Source: Lactarius indigo
Lineage: Eukaryota; Basidiomycota; Agaricomycetes; Russulales; Russulaceae
Assembly: GCA_025766275.1 (NCBI GenBank)
Contig: JAFKAC010000011.1
Coordinates: 1,488,001 to 1,552,000, forward strand
Direction of reading: 5' to 3'
DNA length: 64,000 nt
The position numbers and the translations under genes are program-made. Below, one piece after another: positions 36,601 to 49,689 of the stretch (positions are counted from its first letter, which is position 1; each line of letters begins with the position of its first letter). The notes under the pieces were generated by a model. It ran no database searches. It was not told the origin of the DNA and worked only from the letters and a program-made list of their open reading frames with translations.

Positions 36601-38920
36601 ACTCATGGAAGCGTATTTCCCACGATGCTCGCACCGCTCGCAAAGCAGAGAGACTATAAATAGGACAGAGCGGCAACTTGAAGTTTGGGGCGAGGGGGGA
36701 TTTAAGCCGCTCCGAGCTCTCAGGCTGGCGTTTTGAGTGAGGTACGAACTCCTCAAGCGTGTAAAGCGGTCAGTTTAATCAATAGGCGGATATAGTGACT
36801 GTCGCAACGACTTCCTGATGGCTTGTGGTATGAAATTAAGCAGCAAACGACGGAGAAGAAGGACATACGAAAACCCCAAGACAAAAGTGGTGAAGCTTTG
36901 GCGGTTTGCAATGTGAAACACTAATACAAACCTGCCAGCCGCCAAGGACAACGGAAGACGGCGATGTCCAAGTAATGAGAGAATCTTGTCTACAGGGTCG
37001 TAGTTGGAGCTCCAGCATATCCAGGACCTTCACGAGATGAATGGGCTATAGCGGGCCCACATTAGCACCACAGGACAATGGGCGCTCACTGCCCACTCTC
37101 CATGGCAACAGAAATGTATTCGAAAACGTAGCGAACAGACGGTGAGCAGAGAATCATTTACGTGCAAACCCAGGTGCATAGTCAGAGCAGAGACAATAGA
37201 GCATGTTTCCATGGTGGCGTGATTAGAGGACCTGGTACAGCTCGAGCGTCCCATAGTAAGGAGCAGACAATACATTTGAGAGCCACGTTGAGCAACCCCC
37301 GCTTACATATCTGGATCTCGGGATTCCAGAAAGGGAACTCGGTGGCCCAAGTGGCGGCCATACAGTAGCAGAGAACTTGAAGCTAGTAGTGAAGTGGCAA
37401 AGAAGGCACATGAAATTCTGTTGGTAGAGTCGTCCTGCGAATCGAAAAAAGCTCAAATGCTGTGGTAGGGGACTTCAACGGTATGTGCAAAAATTTCAAA
37501 AGTGGTTCACTTTCAAGAGAGAAACACAAGGAGATACGGGATGGAGCAAGGGATGGAGAAATGCACTGCTTTGTAAGCAGGGCGACTGACGTTGCGACCG
37601 ACCGTGACATTGTTCGGTGGCTGCGATCCAACTATTGGCACCACAACAAGTCAATACGATCGACTGGTTGTATGTTTATTCCATGATGCGCCACAACTAG
37701 TATGACTACACGAAATGCTAGGGTGTACGACCAGAGCCGAGGCGTCACCGAAGTGAGAACGATCAACTTGAATGTGAGTACGCAGTCATGCCAGTGCATG
37801 TTACTAATCACGTCGAGGGTTCTGCCTTCATCGCGTAGTGCAGAAAAAGAGCCCTTGTGCAACCTCAATCGTACCTTGCTAAGCCTAGAAGGTTTAACAA
37901 GATGTCCTTCTCAGCTCACACATCGGTACCCCAACCCACTCAAGCATAGTACCGCAGTAACTTTTGTAGGACCCACAAGACCCCAGTATCTTTATACGAC
38001 GTTGACGACGACGTTAGTGTCCTGTATGAAAGCTTATCTGATGACTTTCATGATAAGTGGAAGTTACTCGCCGTGACGCAGATTGGTACCGCAGTGCTAC
38101 TACTACCGCTTCGTCTTGATAGTCACAAAAGTAAATCATGTGCTTAATACATCTTGACAGTGAGTACCCACAAATTCCATCGTAAACCTCTGATCAAGAA
38201 AGTATTGGAGGGAAGCCTAGTCATTCATACCTCAACGCCCAACCAGCTGATTCAGAACTATTGTAAGTGCGTGATTCCGATTTGCGACAGGTGCGGGAAT
38301 TACTATATTGCTAACTGGGTTCCTGTCTCTATCAAATGAGTCTGGGGAGGACCTACTAACCTTGCTAACTTGGCCATCAACATTTAACGACCGGCCATCA
38401 TTGACCAGTTCAAGTTGATCTACACGTGAATCCCATGATCTCTACCTCCCGTTCTGAAACAAGTCTCCACATAGGCGTCATACTTATCCCCATTCGTAGG
38501 GCCAACTCCTGTGTCTAGAAAATACCCAACCGCCGGATCAACTTCAAAGCTGTGTAGACCCTATCTTTCTTCTCCTTGCGGTTACATTCACTTCAGACGA
38601 GATAGGCACATTATTAGTTGCCAATGTTTGGTCTTCGAATCTCCAATCGTCCCAAAACCGCTCCAGATCCTGAGAGTGGGTGAGGGCGGCATCTAAACTT
38701 CTCCAGGTTCTCCCTGGTTCAACGTTAGGGTTGTCAAGGAAAACAAGAGCGTGCTATTCCTAGCCCCGCAGTGGGTGGACTTGTGAGTCCCAACGTCATC
38801 ATCATTGTACCCCTGAAGGTAGTGTCAGTGGCGTGCTTGACCATCCAGTCCTTGATCCGGTCTGCCGTACTGGCACGCGTTCTCTGTAGCTCGCAGAATT
38901 GGTGACTCATCCTAGAACTC
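33660..38920. other. long stretch without a supported gene
   Basis: Only short open frames. A VGDFN word near 37463 recalls endonuclease domains of retroelements, but no other catalytic block surrounds it. No LTR, long terminal repeat pair or coding continuity was found. Confidence 0.35.
34725..34905. repeat. degenerate short tandem repeat
   Basis: Three to four imperfect units of about 45-55 bp, each containing a CC(C/A)(T/C)CGTCGTC-type core followed by GGCTTAGGGC, GGCTCAGGGCC or GCTTGGGGCC. They look like a decayed minisatellite. Confidence 0.4.
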
Positions 38921-38924
38921 TCGC

Positions 38925-41900
38925 AACCCTGTTGTCTATGATGCCATGAGTCCCGGTAACGCCGTGACAATGATTCTCTCTGACTCTTCCACGGATAATG
39001 ATGCCCACGTTCTTATGTTATCACTCCGAATAACACCTACCAGATTCGGCCACCCTTGGTTATATTTTCTCGTGCGATAAGTGGGCTAACCGATGTTGTG
39101 GAGGCGGCTTCAAATTCCAGACCTCAGGCCCCCAGCAGTCTTCCGATGCGGGCCTCTCAGGCTTAAGCCGCTCATACTTCCATTTCGTCGTCACATATTT
39201 CGCCTAGTTACCGAGGTGGGAATCGGAGAGCGAGGCCAATTCGGCGACTGAGACAGATCTAGCGTGCGCTTTAGGTCAACGTCAAGAACTCCAGACGAAA
39301 CGACTGAGAAGACTTTTTTCCCACTGGAGCTACAATAAGCCAAATCAAAGATACGGTGTGTATGTGATTGGGTATATTGAACCAACTGACCAGATGCACG
39401 GGATCGGCCGATCATCGCAGATCGATCTCACTATGAGTACTGTACATAGCCCAGGCCCATTTCGAGATGTAAACACGGTAAGATCATTTTGGTGATCTGT
39501 GACTGCGACGAGCTATAAAATGACCTTCTGTGGCCCGTTACTTGTAACCCGGTGGCTACTATCCTCTTTCCCTTCACTCTGATGACCTGATCGCGAACAT
39601 GGTTTTGTCATATGAATAATTGATGGATATCGGTGAATGCCTGACCATTATCTGCAATTCATTCATACCGCATTTGAAGCTATACATCTCAATAGACAGT
39701 ACCCGTTGTCATCAATTAATGAAATGCCGTCTAACCCCGAGACACCTACCCGGACACATGGTGCCGAGTATTTTTATCCCTCGCGTTCCGACCTGGAGCG
39801 TATCAACTCCATGCATTGTGCGCGCCTGACTAGTACCGAGCCACGTGAGGAGCCTCGAACAATACAAGCTGCTACCGTATACGGTGCATTACTAATACTT
39901 GTTTCACAGATTCAAAAAGAAACTCGTAAGTGAATATGTAATCCGGGGCCTACTAATCCCCCAGTCTAGGGCCCGTAAATGTTCCATTCCACCCAGACCA
40001 CGGGTGGAACGGCAGCGATGGTGTTGGGTCTGCCAGTAAACCGGGAACGCAACACCTGATTCTCGAGTCAACGGAGTTGCCGCGACGGTAGCACTCATGG
40101 ATGAGACTTTTTTCCACGTCGACCACAAACCTATCCTTCATCAAGCAGGGGTATGGGGGTAGAGAAGGCGGTCCATAACCAGCCGATCTGGGATCTAGGA
40201 CCAAGACTAAAGAACGCACCACTTGAGCGCAAGTCCTCGTATATACGACAGGCGTCGTTGGGGAATCAGGACCGAACTGTCAGCCAGAGCCCGGATGGCC
40301 CCAGCGATCATAAACCGAGGTGAGGCAGTACGCGAGCTCTTCTTCCTTCTCGCCTTAACTCCGGCAGTTCCCGCTCCGCTCCGCCTCGGTGTCCGCGCAT
40401 AGTGCGAGCCTCGGACGCCGGAGGACCGGCTTATGTCGTATTCCTCGACACTTCATGGGGTGGCTCAATCGGAAATGATGACGTTCGATGACCAGACTCC
40501 CAACTGCAAAAAGCAATATCCAGGAGTTCGCCGTGAGCCCGGACATGTTCGCGATGCCCATGAATGTTACCACCTCAGACACAGAAGACACCGCGGCTAC
40601 TGCCGCAGGTGGTCGTCGCCACTGTCACCTTGAAGCTATTTGCAGAGGTGATCCTTTTGGCCTGGAACACCCAAAAAACCGTTGGATTCTGGACTCGCGT
40701 CTCGATTATGATGGTCTCTGTGGATGCTCAAACACGTTGTGCGAGTTGACAAATGTTTGATTCCGAATCCATCGCAACGTGTGATTCAATGCGGAGGCAG
40801 GCCTTTGTTTTTGTTTATGATTGACGATGGCGATTGGACCCGCTACCCAGCAGAGAAGACCAGTCGACGTCGGCATAATGCAGATACGAAATGGTGGAGG
40901 CGAAGGCCGAAAACAGGTTGAAGTTACAGAAATAAATCATCTCGCCTTCGTCTTCGCGAAAAATCACCATCAATAGAAGGGTCGTCAATTTGTTAAGTCA
41001 CTGTCTGTCAGAGCCATAAGCCTATCCTTTTTCTGAAAATATCGACAGGCAATTTAATTTTCTCCGAGTCCCACTATCTGAGCCTGGCGCAGAATCGCCG
41101 CAGTCCGTGCAAGTAACATTAGCAGAAAGCTATGTGCTGCCTGCCAGTGATCCGCCAATTTTTAGATTAACATTCGGCGCATACATTTACAGCAGAGAAC
41201 GGACCTCTAGTGACACTCTATGCGCTCTTCCCTCGACGCTTCTTTGGTTGTAGGCGACTTCGGCATGAACATCACGACGCACTCGACGTCTCTTTTCTGT
41301 GGACCCGCCGACAATATACCTCAAGTTCCTCCAACCTCCTGAAAAGTGCGTCCAGTTCGCCTGTCCGAGAATGTTCGATGAAGAAAGGAAGAGTGTTCAG
41401 GTTCGCAGAATGGACGTCCCTATTCGTTGATATGGTTGTAATCACTACCACCGAATAGAATCCTACGCCAACATGAGAGAAAAACAATTGGAAGATAGGG
41501 AAGCGTAGCTACTTCGAGGGCATACAAGAAACGCTTCTTGGCCTTTGTTTCCCCTCTGGCAAAAAGACCTTTGTTCACAGCCCACAATTTACGACTGCCG
41601 CGCCTGGATGAGGTGTCCGGGAGCCTCGTCCGGGTCTGACGACACACATTGTCACGCTAGTTCAGTAATAACCCCAATGTGGGAAGGATGGGTTACGGCA
41701 AAGCCAGCTCTGGTGGAGCCACGATACCGAACCATCATAAAGCCGCGGAGTGCGGGGTACGCTATGAGAGAGAGAAGGCGACACGTAGCCGCCGTACTAC
41801 TGGAATGTCAATTTGAGCCAAGGAGCGTCTCCTAGCAGAGTGAGGAGAGTCTCCGCGACTGCAATGACTCGATTTTTTGAGAAGGAGGGCCTTTTTTGTC

Positions 41901-42120
41901 GCGCCGGCGAACCAGGGTTCATCACAAGGAATAGCACTGTCCTGGCACGACGTTCGACTCGAACTTATCTCGGAGTCCTCAAGCTGGAACCTCGCACTAC
42001 GGTCTTGTCCGAACCCCTGCGACTATCCCACCGCAGTATCGCACGCGACTCGGGCACTACCAACCAGTGTCCGAGAAGCTGCCGTAAGAGGACTAATCAA
42101 AGCCTGCGCATGCTCAGTTG
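38925..42120. repeat. 3.2 kb segmental duplication, copy A
   Basis: Collinear in direct orientation with 44964-48430. Landmark pairs include GGCCCCCAGCAGTC at 39128 and 45101, GTGATCTGTGACTGCG at 39493 and 45609, AGAACGGACCTCTAGTGACA near 41196 and 47426, and GATTTTTTGAGAAGGA near 41871 and 48207. Divergence is high (I estimate about a quarter of positions) with many small indels. Parts look formerly coding on the minus strand (EGRAHRVSLEVRSLL, FFSHVGVGFY) but stops interrupt it. The original gene is not recognised. Confidence 0.85.
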
Positions 42121-43034
42121 CAAGAATGTCCAGCAGTCCAGCTAATCATGTCAAGTCGTCTGGGATCTGGACGTCAAGGCCATCAGTTGCATGAAGGGAG
42201 AAGAGGAAAGAAACGAGACAACCTTAAACGACAAGTCTGCAAGTCTGGGGCCTACACTGTTAGTAAAAGCGTTATTTTTACAAAAGAAGAAAAAAAAGGA
42301 AAGGAAAGGAAAGGAACCCGAACAACCCTTGTAAGGTCAGGCAAGAACGAGTCCAGTATGTGCTGTCGGTCAGGTGACGTGGTCCGGCAAGAGTCGGTTC
42401 AGCCGGCAAAGAGGGCGCAAGGTTGGAAGAAGGTAGAGGATGAGAACAATGGCGGACGAAGCCAAATTGAGGTTCGCTTTGTAGTAGGGACTTACAGAGG
42501 CAAACGAGGGATTTGGAACAGAACAACTGGATAATGATTCGGTACATGGAAGCGCGTTTTTATAATAGTTTTGTACATTTTATAATAAAATATGTAGAGT
42601 AAAAGAAACGAGGAATCTGAAACTGTGTGCGTAATCTTCGTATCCTCCTGAGTGCCAATGGCCACGAGCGTGCGCGGGGGATGTACTTAAGAGTTCGGGT
42701 CGGCAAGGTCGACCGTGCCAAGTTGCAACAGGAGCCTACACCCGTTAGCAAAGGCCGTTAATAATATGAACAAAGGAAAGGAAAGAAACGTGAACAACGG
42801 GCCCACTAGTCCGGGGCCTAGATGTCAGGGTCGTCAGTTATACGAAAAGATGAGAGAGAAAGAACGAGACAAACCAAGCAGTAGCCCATCAGCCAAAGCA
42901 CCCATCTACACCAACAAATAACCCATAGATAGGAGAGCATGACGGAATGAGAAGTCGTCGCACAAGCGAAAACATGAAGGAACGAGACGTCTCCTCCTCT
43001 GACTGCCTCGCCAACGTCCTCGATGTTGCAACGC
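42121..43034. other. spacer with purine-rich and local repeats
   Basis: A GGAAAGGAAAGG run near 42300 recurs in short form near 42775. A block at about 42172-42225 (GTCAAGGCCATCAGTTG, then GAAACGAGACAA) recurs at about 42828-42872 (GTCAGGGTCGTCAGTTA, then GAACGAGACAA). The spacer forms the 3' flank of the protease gene. No gene was seen. Confidence 0.4.
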
Positions 43035-44963
43035 CTAGGCCTTGATCGGATAAAGGTGGGCGTTGGGAAAGGATGATTTGATACGCTCGTTAAAGAGCCA
43101 GAAGAAGGGTGACGCGTATGCAACGTCGGTGGAATCTCCCTTCCCGGTACCGCCCGTGAGGAGGCCGACGATACGTCCCTTGCCGTCAGCTATGATAGAA
43201 CCGGAATCACCCGGAGCGGAGAAGGCACCGTCCTTGTGACCGTATGGGTAGATGGGCAGTTCCATGGACGTCTTGTGGGTGCCGTCTTCGAAATATTCTC
43301 GGACGAAAGACATGATGCCGGTAGCGCGACCGAGGGTCACGCCGGTGCTGTTACCACTCTTGACAACTATGAGACACTTTTCGCCGTTCGCGTCGAGCAT
43401 TGTCGGGTGGCGCAGCTCGTTTTCTTCCACGACGCCCCCGAAGCTGAAAGAGTCTTTCAAGCGGATAATTGAAGGAAGTGTGGTCGTTGGGGTACATTTT
43501 GAACATAAAGTTGCCGGGCGACATTTTTGTGCCTGGATATAATAGTTAGACGAGACGGCCTTAGTGAGATAGGTCGAAACGTACCTAGATCAATCCCATT
43601 GCCCATGAAGGTTGTCCAGTCTATCTTCTCGTCATGGAGCTCGATGAGAGCCCAGTCCTCGGTGAAGAGTTTTGGGCCGATACCGACGGATATAGGAGGC
43701 GAGAGGACGATGTGACCCAGGACACGCTGGCTCTCTATGCTCCATGACTTCGTAACCTCAGTGTGGAACTCGTTAAGGGTCTCAATCGACTCTTCCGCCG
43801 TCTCCAACAGGCCCTGAAAATACTTACGCACCTTAGCCTGCGCGTCGTTGTTCTTGCTGGCCTCCCCGATATGCTGAAGTTGATTTTTGTAGTAGTCGAT
43901 CATAAGAGCCTGGTTCCCGATCTTGGCCATGATGGACACAAGTACGCCCTGGTACCTTTTGCTGCCGAGGAGGAGGACTTCGCGACGACGCTGACCGGGT
44001 CTCTTGTCGCGAGTCTTGTGAACGTAGAGCTCATTACGCACTGCGTTCGGCGGGAGAACAACGTGTCGGGCAGTAAGGACAAAGATTCTCTGGCTTTCGC
44101 CACCTTCACAGATGTAGAGACCTCCAGTACCCTCAAAACAAGGAGTGTGTCGGGCAGCGATCTACAGACCAATTGCAGGAGTAAGTGGACTACCTACGTC
44201 GACAGTTGGGTCTAGATCGAAGGCATAATCGAGGAGCCGTGGACCGGTCGACCGGGTGAAAGCCGACTCCCGGAACGCGATCTCGACGTCAATGAAGTTG
44301 AACTCCTCGAGAATCTTCTTGCAACCGACGACAGCGACCTCTGCGTTCTCGCGGGAGAGAGACCCGGGTTTCACGCCAACCCAAAGAAAAAGGGGACCCG
44401 GGTCCTCTTCGACCTCGGCGAAGCGGACAGGGTCAATAGTCGTCCACTGGACGTTAACAGAATCAAGGTACTGGTAGACCTGTTGACCCAGTTCGCGCCA
44501 CACATCTGCGATCGGGTGTTCGCAGATTGGCCTAAGCTCCTTTGGCACGCGATACGCCTCGAGGCCGGTGGGCCTCTTCCACCGCTCTCCCGTACGGTAG
44601 ACTGAGATGGGGCGGGAGGGCAAGCCATAGTAGTCAGAGTAAGTGTCAAAATTGGAGTCGGTGAGAGGATGCCAGTGGGGAGTCTCAGCGTAATCTGCAA
44701 AGCCCTCGGTGAAACCGCAGTCGGAAAATGTGGGAGGGAAACCTATGGTGTCTTGACGAGCGAGGTCGATGCACATGGTGAGGAAGTCTGCGTCAATCAC
44801 TGAAACGAGAGAGTAAATCGAGAAGGTAAATACAGGAAGATAGCAGAAAGCTAAAAGACTGACTTGCGAATGGCAGTACACTAGGTGAGAGAGTCAAATC
44901 GACCGGATGATTGTGCTCCCGAAGACAGTGGCGTACGGGTATAGGAGGCTTCTGTCCAGTCAT
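43035..44963 (-). pseudogene. trypsin-like serine protease-fold gene with two lesions
   Basis: A fungal protein of about 600 aa with a chymotrypsin-fold C-terminal half. Exons are 44963-44864, 44799-43585 and 43532-43035. The N-terminal half (FPPTFSDCGFTEGFADY, YGLPSRPISVYRTGERWKRP) is a conserved domain of unknown role seen with this family. The protease-like triad is visible: LTARHVVLP (His), EDWALIEL (Asp), APGDSGSIIADGKGRIVGLL (Ser). Codon 246 is TAG (44164-44162), between TPAIGL and IAARHTP, where family memory suggests Gln (one C-to-T change). A run of five Cs at 43435-43439 (Gs in sense) adds one base, so the frame breaks between LFQLRG and VVEENELRHP. Both flanking frames are otherwise clean, so the decay is recent, or one lesion is a sequencing error. 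Confidence 0.8.
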
Positions 44964-47900
44964 CTATGATATCACGAGCCTGAGTCCCGGAACGCCGTTG
45001 ACTCTGCCACGGGCCGTGTCGGCTACACCAATCTAATAAGTGGGCTTATCCGATCTAGTGTTACTCTACCTCAGGCTCGTTCTCAATTTCCTGACTTTTA
45101 GGCCCCCAGCAGTCCGATGCGGGCTTGGACCTCTTAAGCCTGTGCTTCTATTTCTCGTCACGTATTTCGCCCTGTTACTGGGGCGGGAACCTCGGCGGCC
45201 GTTATCAAAGCCCATTCCCTTGGGTCATCTCAGCCCTCTTTGCTGAAACCGCTCTGTAAACCCCCTTCTCGGAAGTAGTGGGTTTCCTAAAAAAATATCC
45301 ATCTTAGCGGGTGACAACCCTCTGTCAATCCACGCACACATTGAAAGACTTTAGGTGACTACTGCGGTGGCAGGGAGCGAAGCCAATTCCTAGTCGGCGA
45401 CAGAGTCAATCTAGCGTAGACTGTAGGTTCGAGAACTCCAGATGAAACGGCTGGAAAGACTTTTTTTGGTTTTCCGCTGGAGCTGCAATAGGTACACGGT
45501 GGTTGGCCGGTCATCGTATATCGACCAAGATCGACCACACAATGGGGCTTCGGACTAATACGTCAGCTCAAGCCCTTTTTAAATGTGAACACGATAAGAT
45601 TGTTTCGGTGATCTGTGACTGCGGTGAGCTATACAAGGGCCCACCGCCGGTTGTCGTATGCTTTCCTTGGCTCGGCGTTACCGTGAGCCGGTGGCTATCC
45701 CTGCCTCTCCCCCTTCACTCTCTATGACCTGATTGCGAACATGGTTTCATCAGATGAATAATCGATGAATATCGGTGAATGTACAACCATTATCTGCCAA
45801 TCATTCATATCGCATTTGAAGCTGCATATCTCGATGGACAATACCCGTTGGTATCATCTCGTTCTCGTAAAAACGAACGAAATGCCATCTATCTGAGCGA
45901 CCCCTACCCAGACATGCGAGGCCGAGTATTTGTATCCCCAGCGTTCCAAGTGTATCAACTCTACGCATTGTACGCACCTGGCTGGTACCGAACCACGCGC
46001 GGAGCTTCAAACAATAGAAGCTCCTCAATGTATACGGTGTTACTTGTTTCGTGGGTCCTAAGAAAACCTGTCAGAGTATTTATAATCCCCCCGGTCTAGG
46101 GCCTGTGGCGTTTCATTCGACGCGGATCACGGATGAAACGACAGCGATAGTGCAGTCTGCCAGCAATTGAGAGTGCAGCGCCTGGTCCTTGAGTCAACGG
46201 AGTCGTGGTGGCTCTCATGTACGAGGCTTTTCATGTCGACCACAGACCTATCGTTCATCCAGCAGGGTAAGCAACGACCTCGTGTTTCGATGTCTACTCT
46301 TACAGAACAAAGGCGGCTTCTCAGATCACGGCGAACGCACACGGTTCGTGCATTACTACGTCATGTTGATAGCACTGCCCGATCCGGACAGAAGGCGAGC
46401 AACAATCAGCCAATCCGGGACCTCCCGGGACCTACAACTCGAGCGTAAGTCCTTGTATATACGACAGACATCGTTAAGAATCAGGACCGACGGGTCGTCC
46501 AAAGCCCAGCGATCATAGACCAAGGTGAAGCAGCGCGCGAGCCCATCTTCCACCTTCCGCCTGAACTCCGACAGTTCGCGCGCCGCTCCGCCTCGGTTTC
46601 CGCGCACCGTGCGGGCGTCGGGCGTCGGAGGACCAAGGACCGGCTTAGTCGTATTCCTCGACACTTCATGGGGCGACTCGATCGGAGATGGTGACGTTCG
46701 TTGACCCATTCTTGGGCGGCGATCGGTTGCAGAAGGTAATATCCGGGAGTTCGCTATGAGCCCGGACACGTTCGGTAATGCTAGTCGATGGGGCCGGCTC
46801 AATTACAGAAGGTGGCGCAGCTATTTCCGCAAGAATTCGCTGCCACCGCCGCCTCGAGGCCACCTGCAGAGGCGATTCCTTTTTTTGTTGGTCTGGAACA
46901 CTCGACTCGATAAACAATTGGATTCTGGGCATACTTCTCGATCACGATGGTCTCCGTGGAAGCCCAAAACACGTTGTGCGAGTCTGAGAAAGCTTTGATT
47001 CTGGAGCTGTCGCGGCGTGTGTGATCCAATGCGGAGGCAGGTCTTCGTTTTTGTTTGTGGGTGATTGGACCTACTAACCAGCAGAGAAAACCTGTCGACC
47101 TCGGCATGATGCAGATGCGAAATGGTAGAGGCAAAGGTTGAAAACGAATTGGAAATACCGAAATAAATCATCTCGCCTTCGCCTTCGCGAAAAATCACCA
47201 TCAATAGCCTGAGAAGTGTTGCCAATTTGACAGGTCACTGCAATCATCGTCTGTGACTCTTTCTGAAAACACCGACAGGCGATTTTGTTTTCCCGGAGCC
47301 CCACTATCTGAACCTGGCGCAGAATCGCCGCAGTCCGCGCAAGTAACATGACAAGAAAGCCTATGCGCCGCCTGCCAGTGATCCGTCGATTTTTAGGTTG
47401 ACATCCGGCGCATACATTGACAGCAGAGAACGGACCTCTAGTGACACTGCATGCGCTCTTCCCTCGATGATTGATTCTTCGGTTGGAGGTAAGTTCGGCG
47501 TGAACGTCATCATGCAATCAACATTTCTTTTCTGCGGACCCGCTGACCCCACGGGTCCTTTGGACTCCTTAAAAGTGCGTCCAATTTTCTGCGGTGCCGT
47601 AGGAGGCCACAAGCCGGCTTGTCCGAGGACGTTCGACGAAAAAGGAAAGAGTGTCCAGAATGGACCTCCTTATTCTTTGGCATGGTTGAAATCATCACCA
47701 CCAAATAGAATCCTACACCAACATGAGAAAAAAATTTTGGGTGATGGTAGAACATAGCAACTTTGACGGCGTACGAGAAATGCTTCTTGGCGTTTGTTCC
47801 CCTTCTAGCAGAAAGACCTTTGTTCACGGCCCACGATGACGACTGCCGCGCCTGAGGGAGCCGGCCGAGCGCTGCGGCCCAGAGTCTTCATCCGGATCTG

Positions 47901-48430
47901 ACGACACACCTTGTGTGAGAGGGATGGGTTACTATAAAGCCAGCACTAGCGGAGCCCTGGCATCAGACCCGTCGTAAAGCCGCGTGGTACGGGATAAGCT
48001 AATTAAAAAAAGAGAGACAATACGACCACGTAGACTGCTCCACTGGAACTCCGATTTGAGCCAAAGGGCTCCCAATTGGTACTGGACCTGACGCTACACA
48101 CCAAATGGTGCATGTATTGACCGAGGTAACCGACACCTACCACATGGTCAGACTCGGCGCATCCCTGAAACATTACAAGGACCGTCTCCGCGACTGCCAT
48201 AATCCCGATTTTTTGAGAAGGATGGCCTTCTCTGTTGGAGTGGCAAACAGGGGTTCGTGAGGGAGAATAACTGTACTTGTAGCATTGTCCTGGCACGACG
48301 CTCACCTCAAGGCGCGGTCTCGTCGAAGAAACCCCCCACGCCACCTCACACAGTATCGCACGTGACTCGGCAATATAACTGCATGCGGTCACGGCAGCGG
48401 TGCTGTAGGGGGCGCGGTATCCTCGCGCTT
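44964..48430. repeat. 3.4 kb segmental duplication, copy B
   Basis: Direct-orientation partner of 38925-42120. Similarity begins immediately next to the start codon of the protease gene (TCTATGATATCACGAG here, TCTATGATGCCATGAG in A). Minus-strand frames are better preserved here: EGRAHAVSLEVRSLLSMYAP, ASTETIVIEKYAQNP and RRKVEDGLARCFTLVYDRWA read through where copy A has stops. Frames are still broken, so I do not call a gene. The family is not recognised. Confidence 0.85.
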
Positions 48431-49630
48431 GCTTCCATACGCTTACATCGGTACTTGACGCCTCTCCCTCCCAATCACAAGGCAATTCGCTGTTAAGCGG
48501 GCCTGGAATTTATATCATCAGTGATAGCACGTCCCCCTGCGTGTGCTCGTGTGAACAATAGCGGGCGATCACCGCGGATGCCCCTAACTGACTGCCACGG
48601 TCCTGTAGATTCCGGCATCAAAGTGCACCGCGAAAACGCAATGTAATCAGAAGTGATGGCGCCCAATCATGCCACCCTGACCTAAACAGGGTGCGAGGGC
48701 CAAAGAGGTATCTCCAAAGCACACACTCCACGCGGAGACGTCCCTGTTGTGACCCACAATTGGTCTGATTGTTTGATGCATGGCCGCGGGAACGCCAGCA
48801 GAATGCTTGGCTTGCGGAGCTCATTGCCCCCTCAGGCTGTTGGCCCACAGGTTATGTAGTGTCCATCACTGCAAATTCGTCACGGATCCTGCTCTAAACC
48901 CAGCCACATTCTAGAAGCGCCACCATCACTATCACGCTGCTAGCAAAAACCGCCACAAATGCTCTGCCGTCATCGCTCCACGCTCGTCGCTCGCATTGTA
49001 GGAGTCACTTATCACAAACCACCTGTGCTGTGTGTGTATCGTATCCTGTCTGGAAGGGTGCAATGCAGTTCGCTTCCTCTTCGTCTTTTGGACGCGTTCC
49101 CACGCATGCCGAGGCCATCCGCGAACGCGCTAATAGAGAGGTGGCGAGGACGGCTCGTTGAGGCACGCCAGGGACGTACTTCCCATCGTCCGCCAATTAG
49201 CGTCTTGATCTCGTCCCTGGGCTGGCCACTCTCAGGCACCCGGGATGCACATCAAACACTGTACAGTGTGCTATTACGGTGTTGGTATTGTAACATGTGG
49301 GTCGCGACGAGACGGTAATATATCCAGCATGAAATGGATGGACGCTCCCGAAGGAATGGGCTGAGATGTTCCAATCGCACCGTATTACTATAACATCGTC
49401 TTAGAGATTGCGGCTCCGGTCGCACAGGTTCCGGGTGCAGTACTGGTGCAGTCCCATTTCGCAGTGGTCTCATCCGGGGATTTCAGCCACTGCCACAGTC
49501 CGAGTATGTTACCATTTACAGAAGAGTTGATCCCGATTGCAGGATCGGGGTTCGGCGGCATCGGGACGAATTGAGAGAGGAACATTCACGTCCCCCATTC
49601 AGGAACAAATCTAACTTAGCATAGCATAGC
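48431..49630. other. no gene seen
   Basis: Spacer between duplication copy B and the caspase-like cluster; only short open frames. Confidence 0.35.
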
Positions 49631-49640
49631 ACAACTGTCA

Positions 49641-49647
49641 TATAACA
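49641..49647 (+). promoter_or_regulatory. TATA-like box of caspase-like gene 1
   Basis: TATAACA, about 49 bp before the ATG at 49690. Confidence 0.4.
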
Positions 49648-49689
49648 ACCCACTCTCGACTTGACGTCCCTCTTTCCCCAATCTCTATC

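Noticed and set aside
37463..37690. VGDFN word suggesting a LINE endonuclease
   Set aside because: No other endonuclease or reverse-transcriptase block within several kb on that strand.
44128..44197. A 36-nt intron (GTAGGT...CTGTAG) that would remove the TAG in the protease gene
   Set aside because: Too short for the 45-80 bp introns seen elsewhere, and it would delete TPAIGL, which looks like conserved coding sequence.
38925..48430. The two 3.3 kb copies as LTRs of a retroelement
   Set aside because: They are far too long and too diverged for LTRs. The sequence between them is a cellular protease gene with no gag/pol, and no TG...CA ends or primer-binding site were seen.
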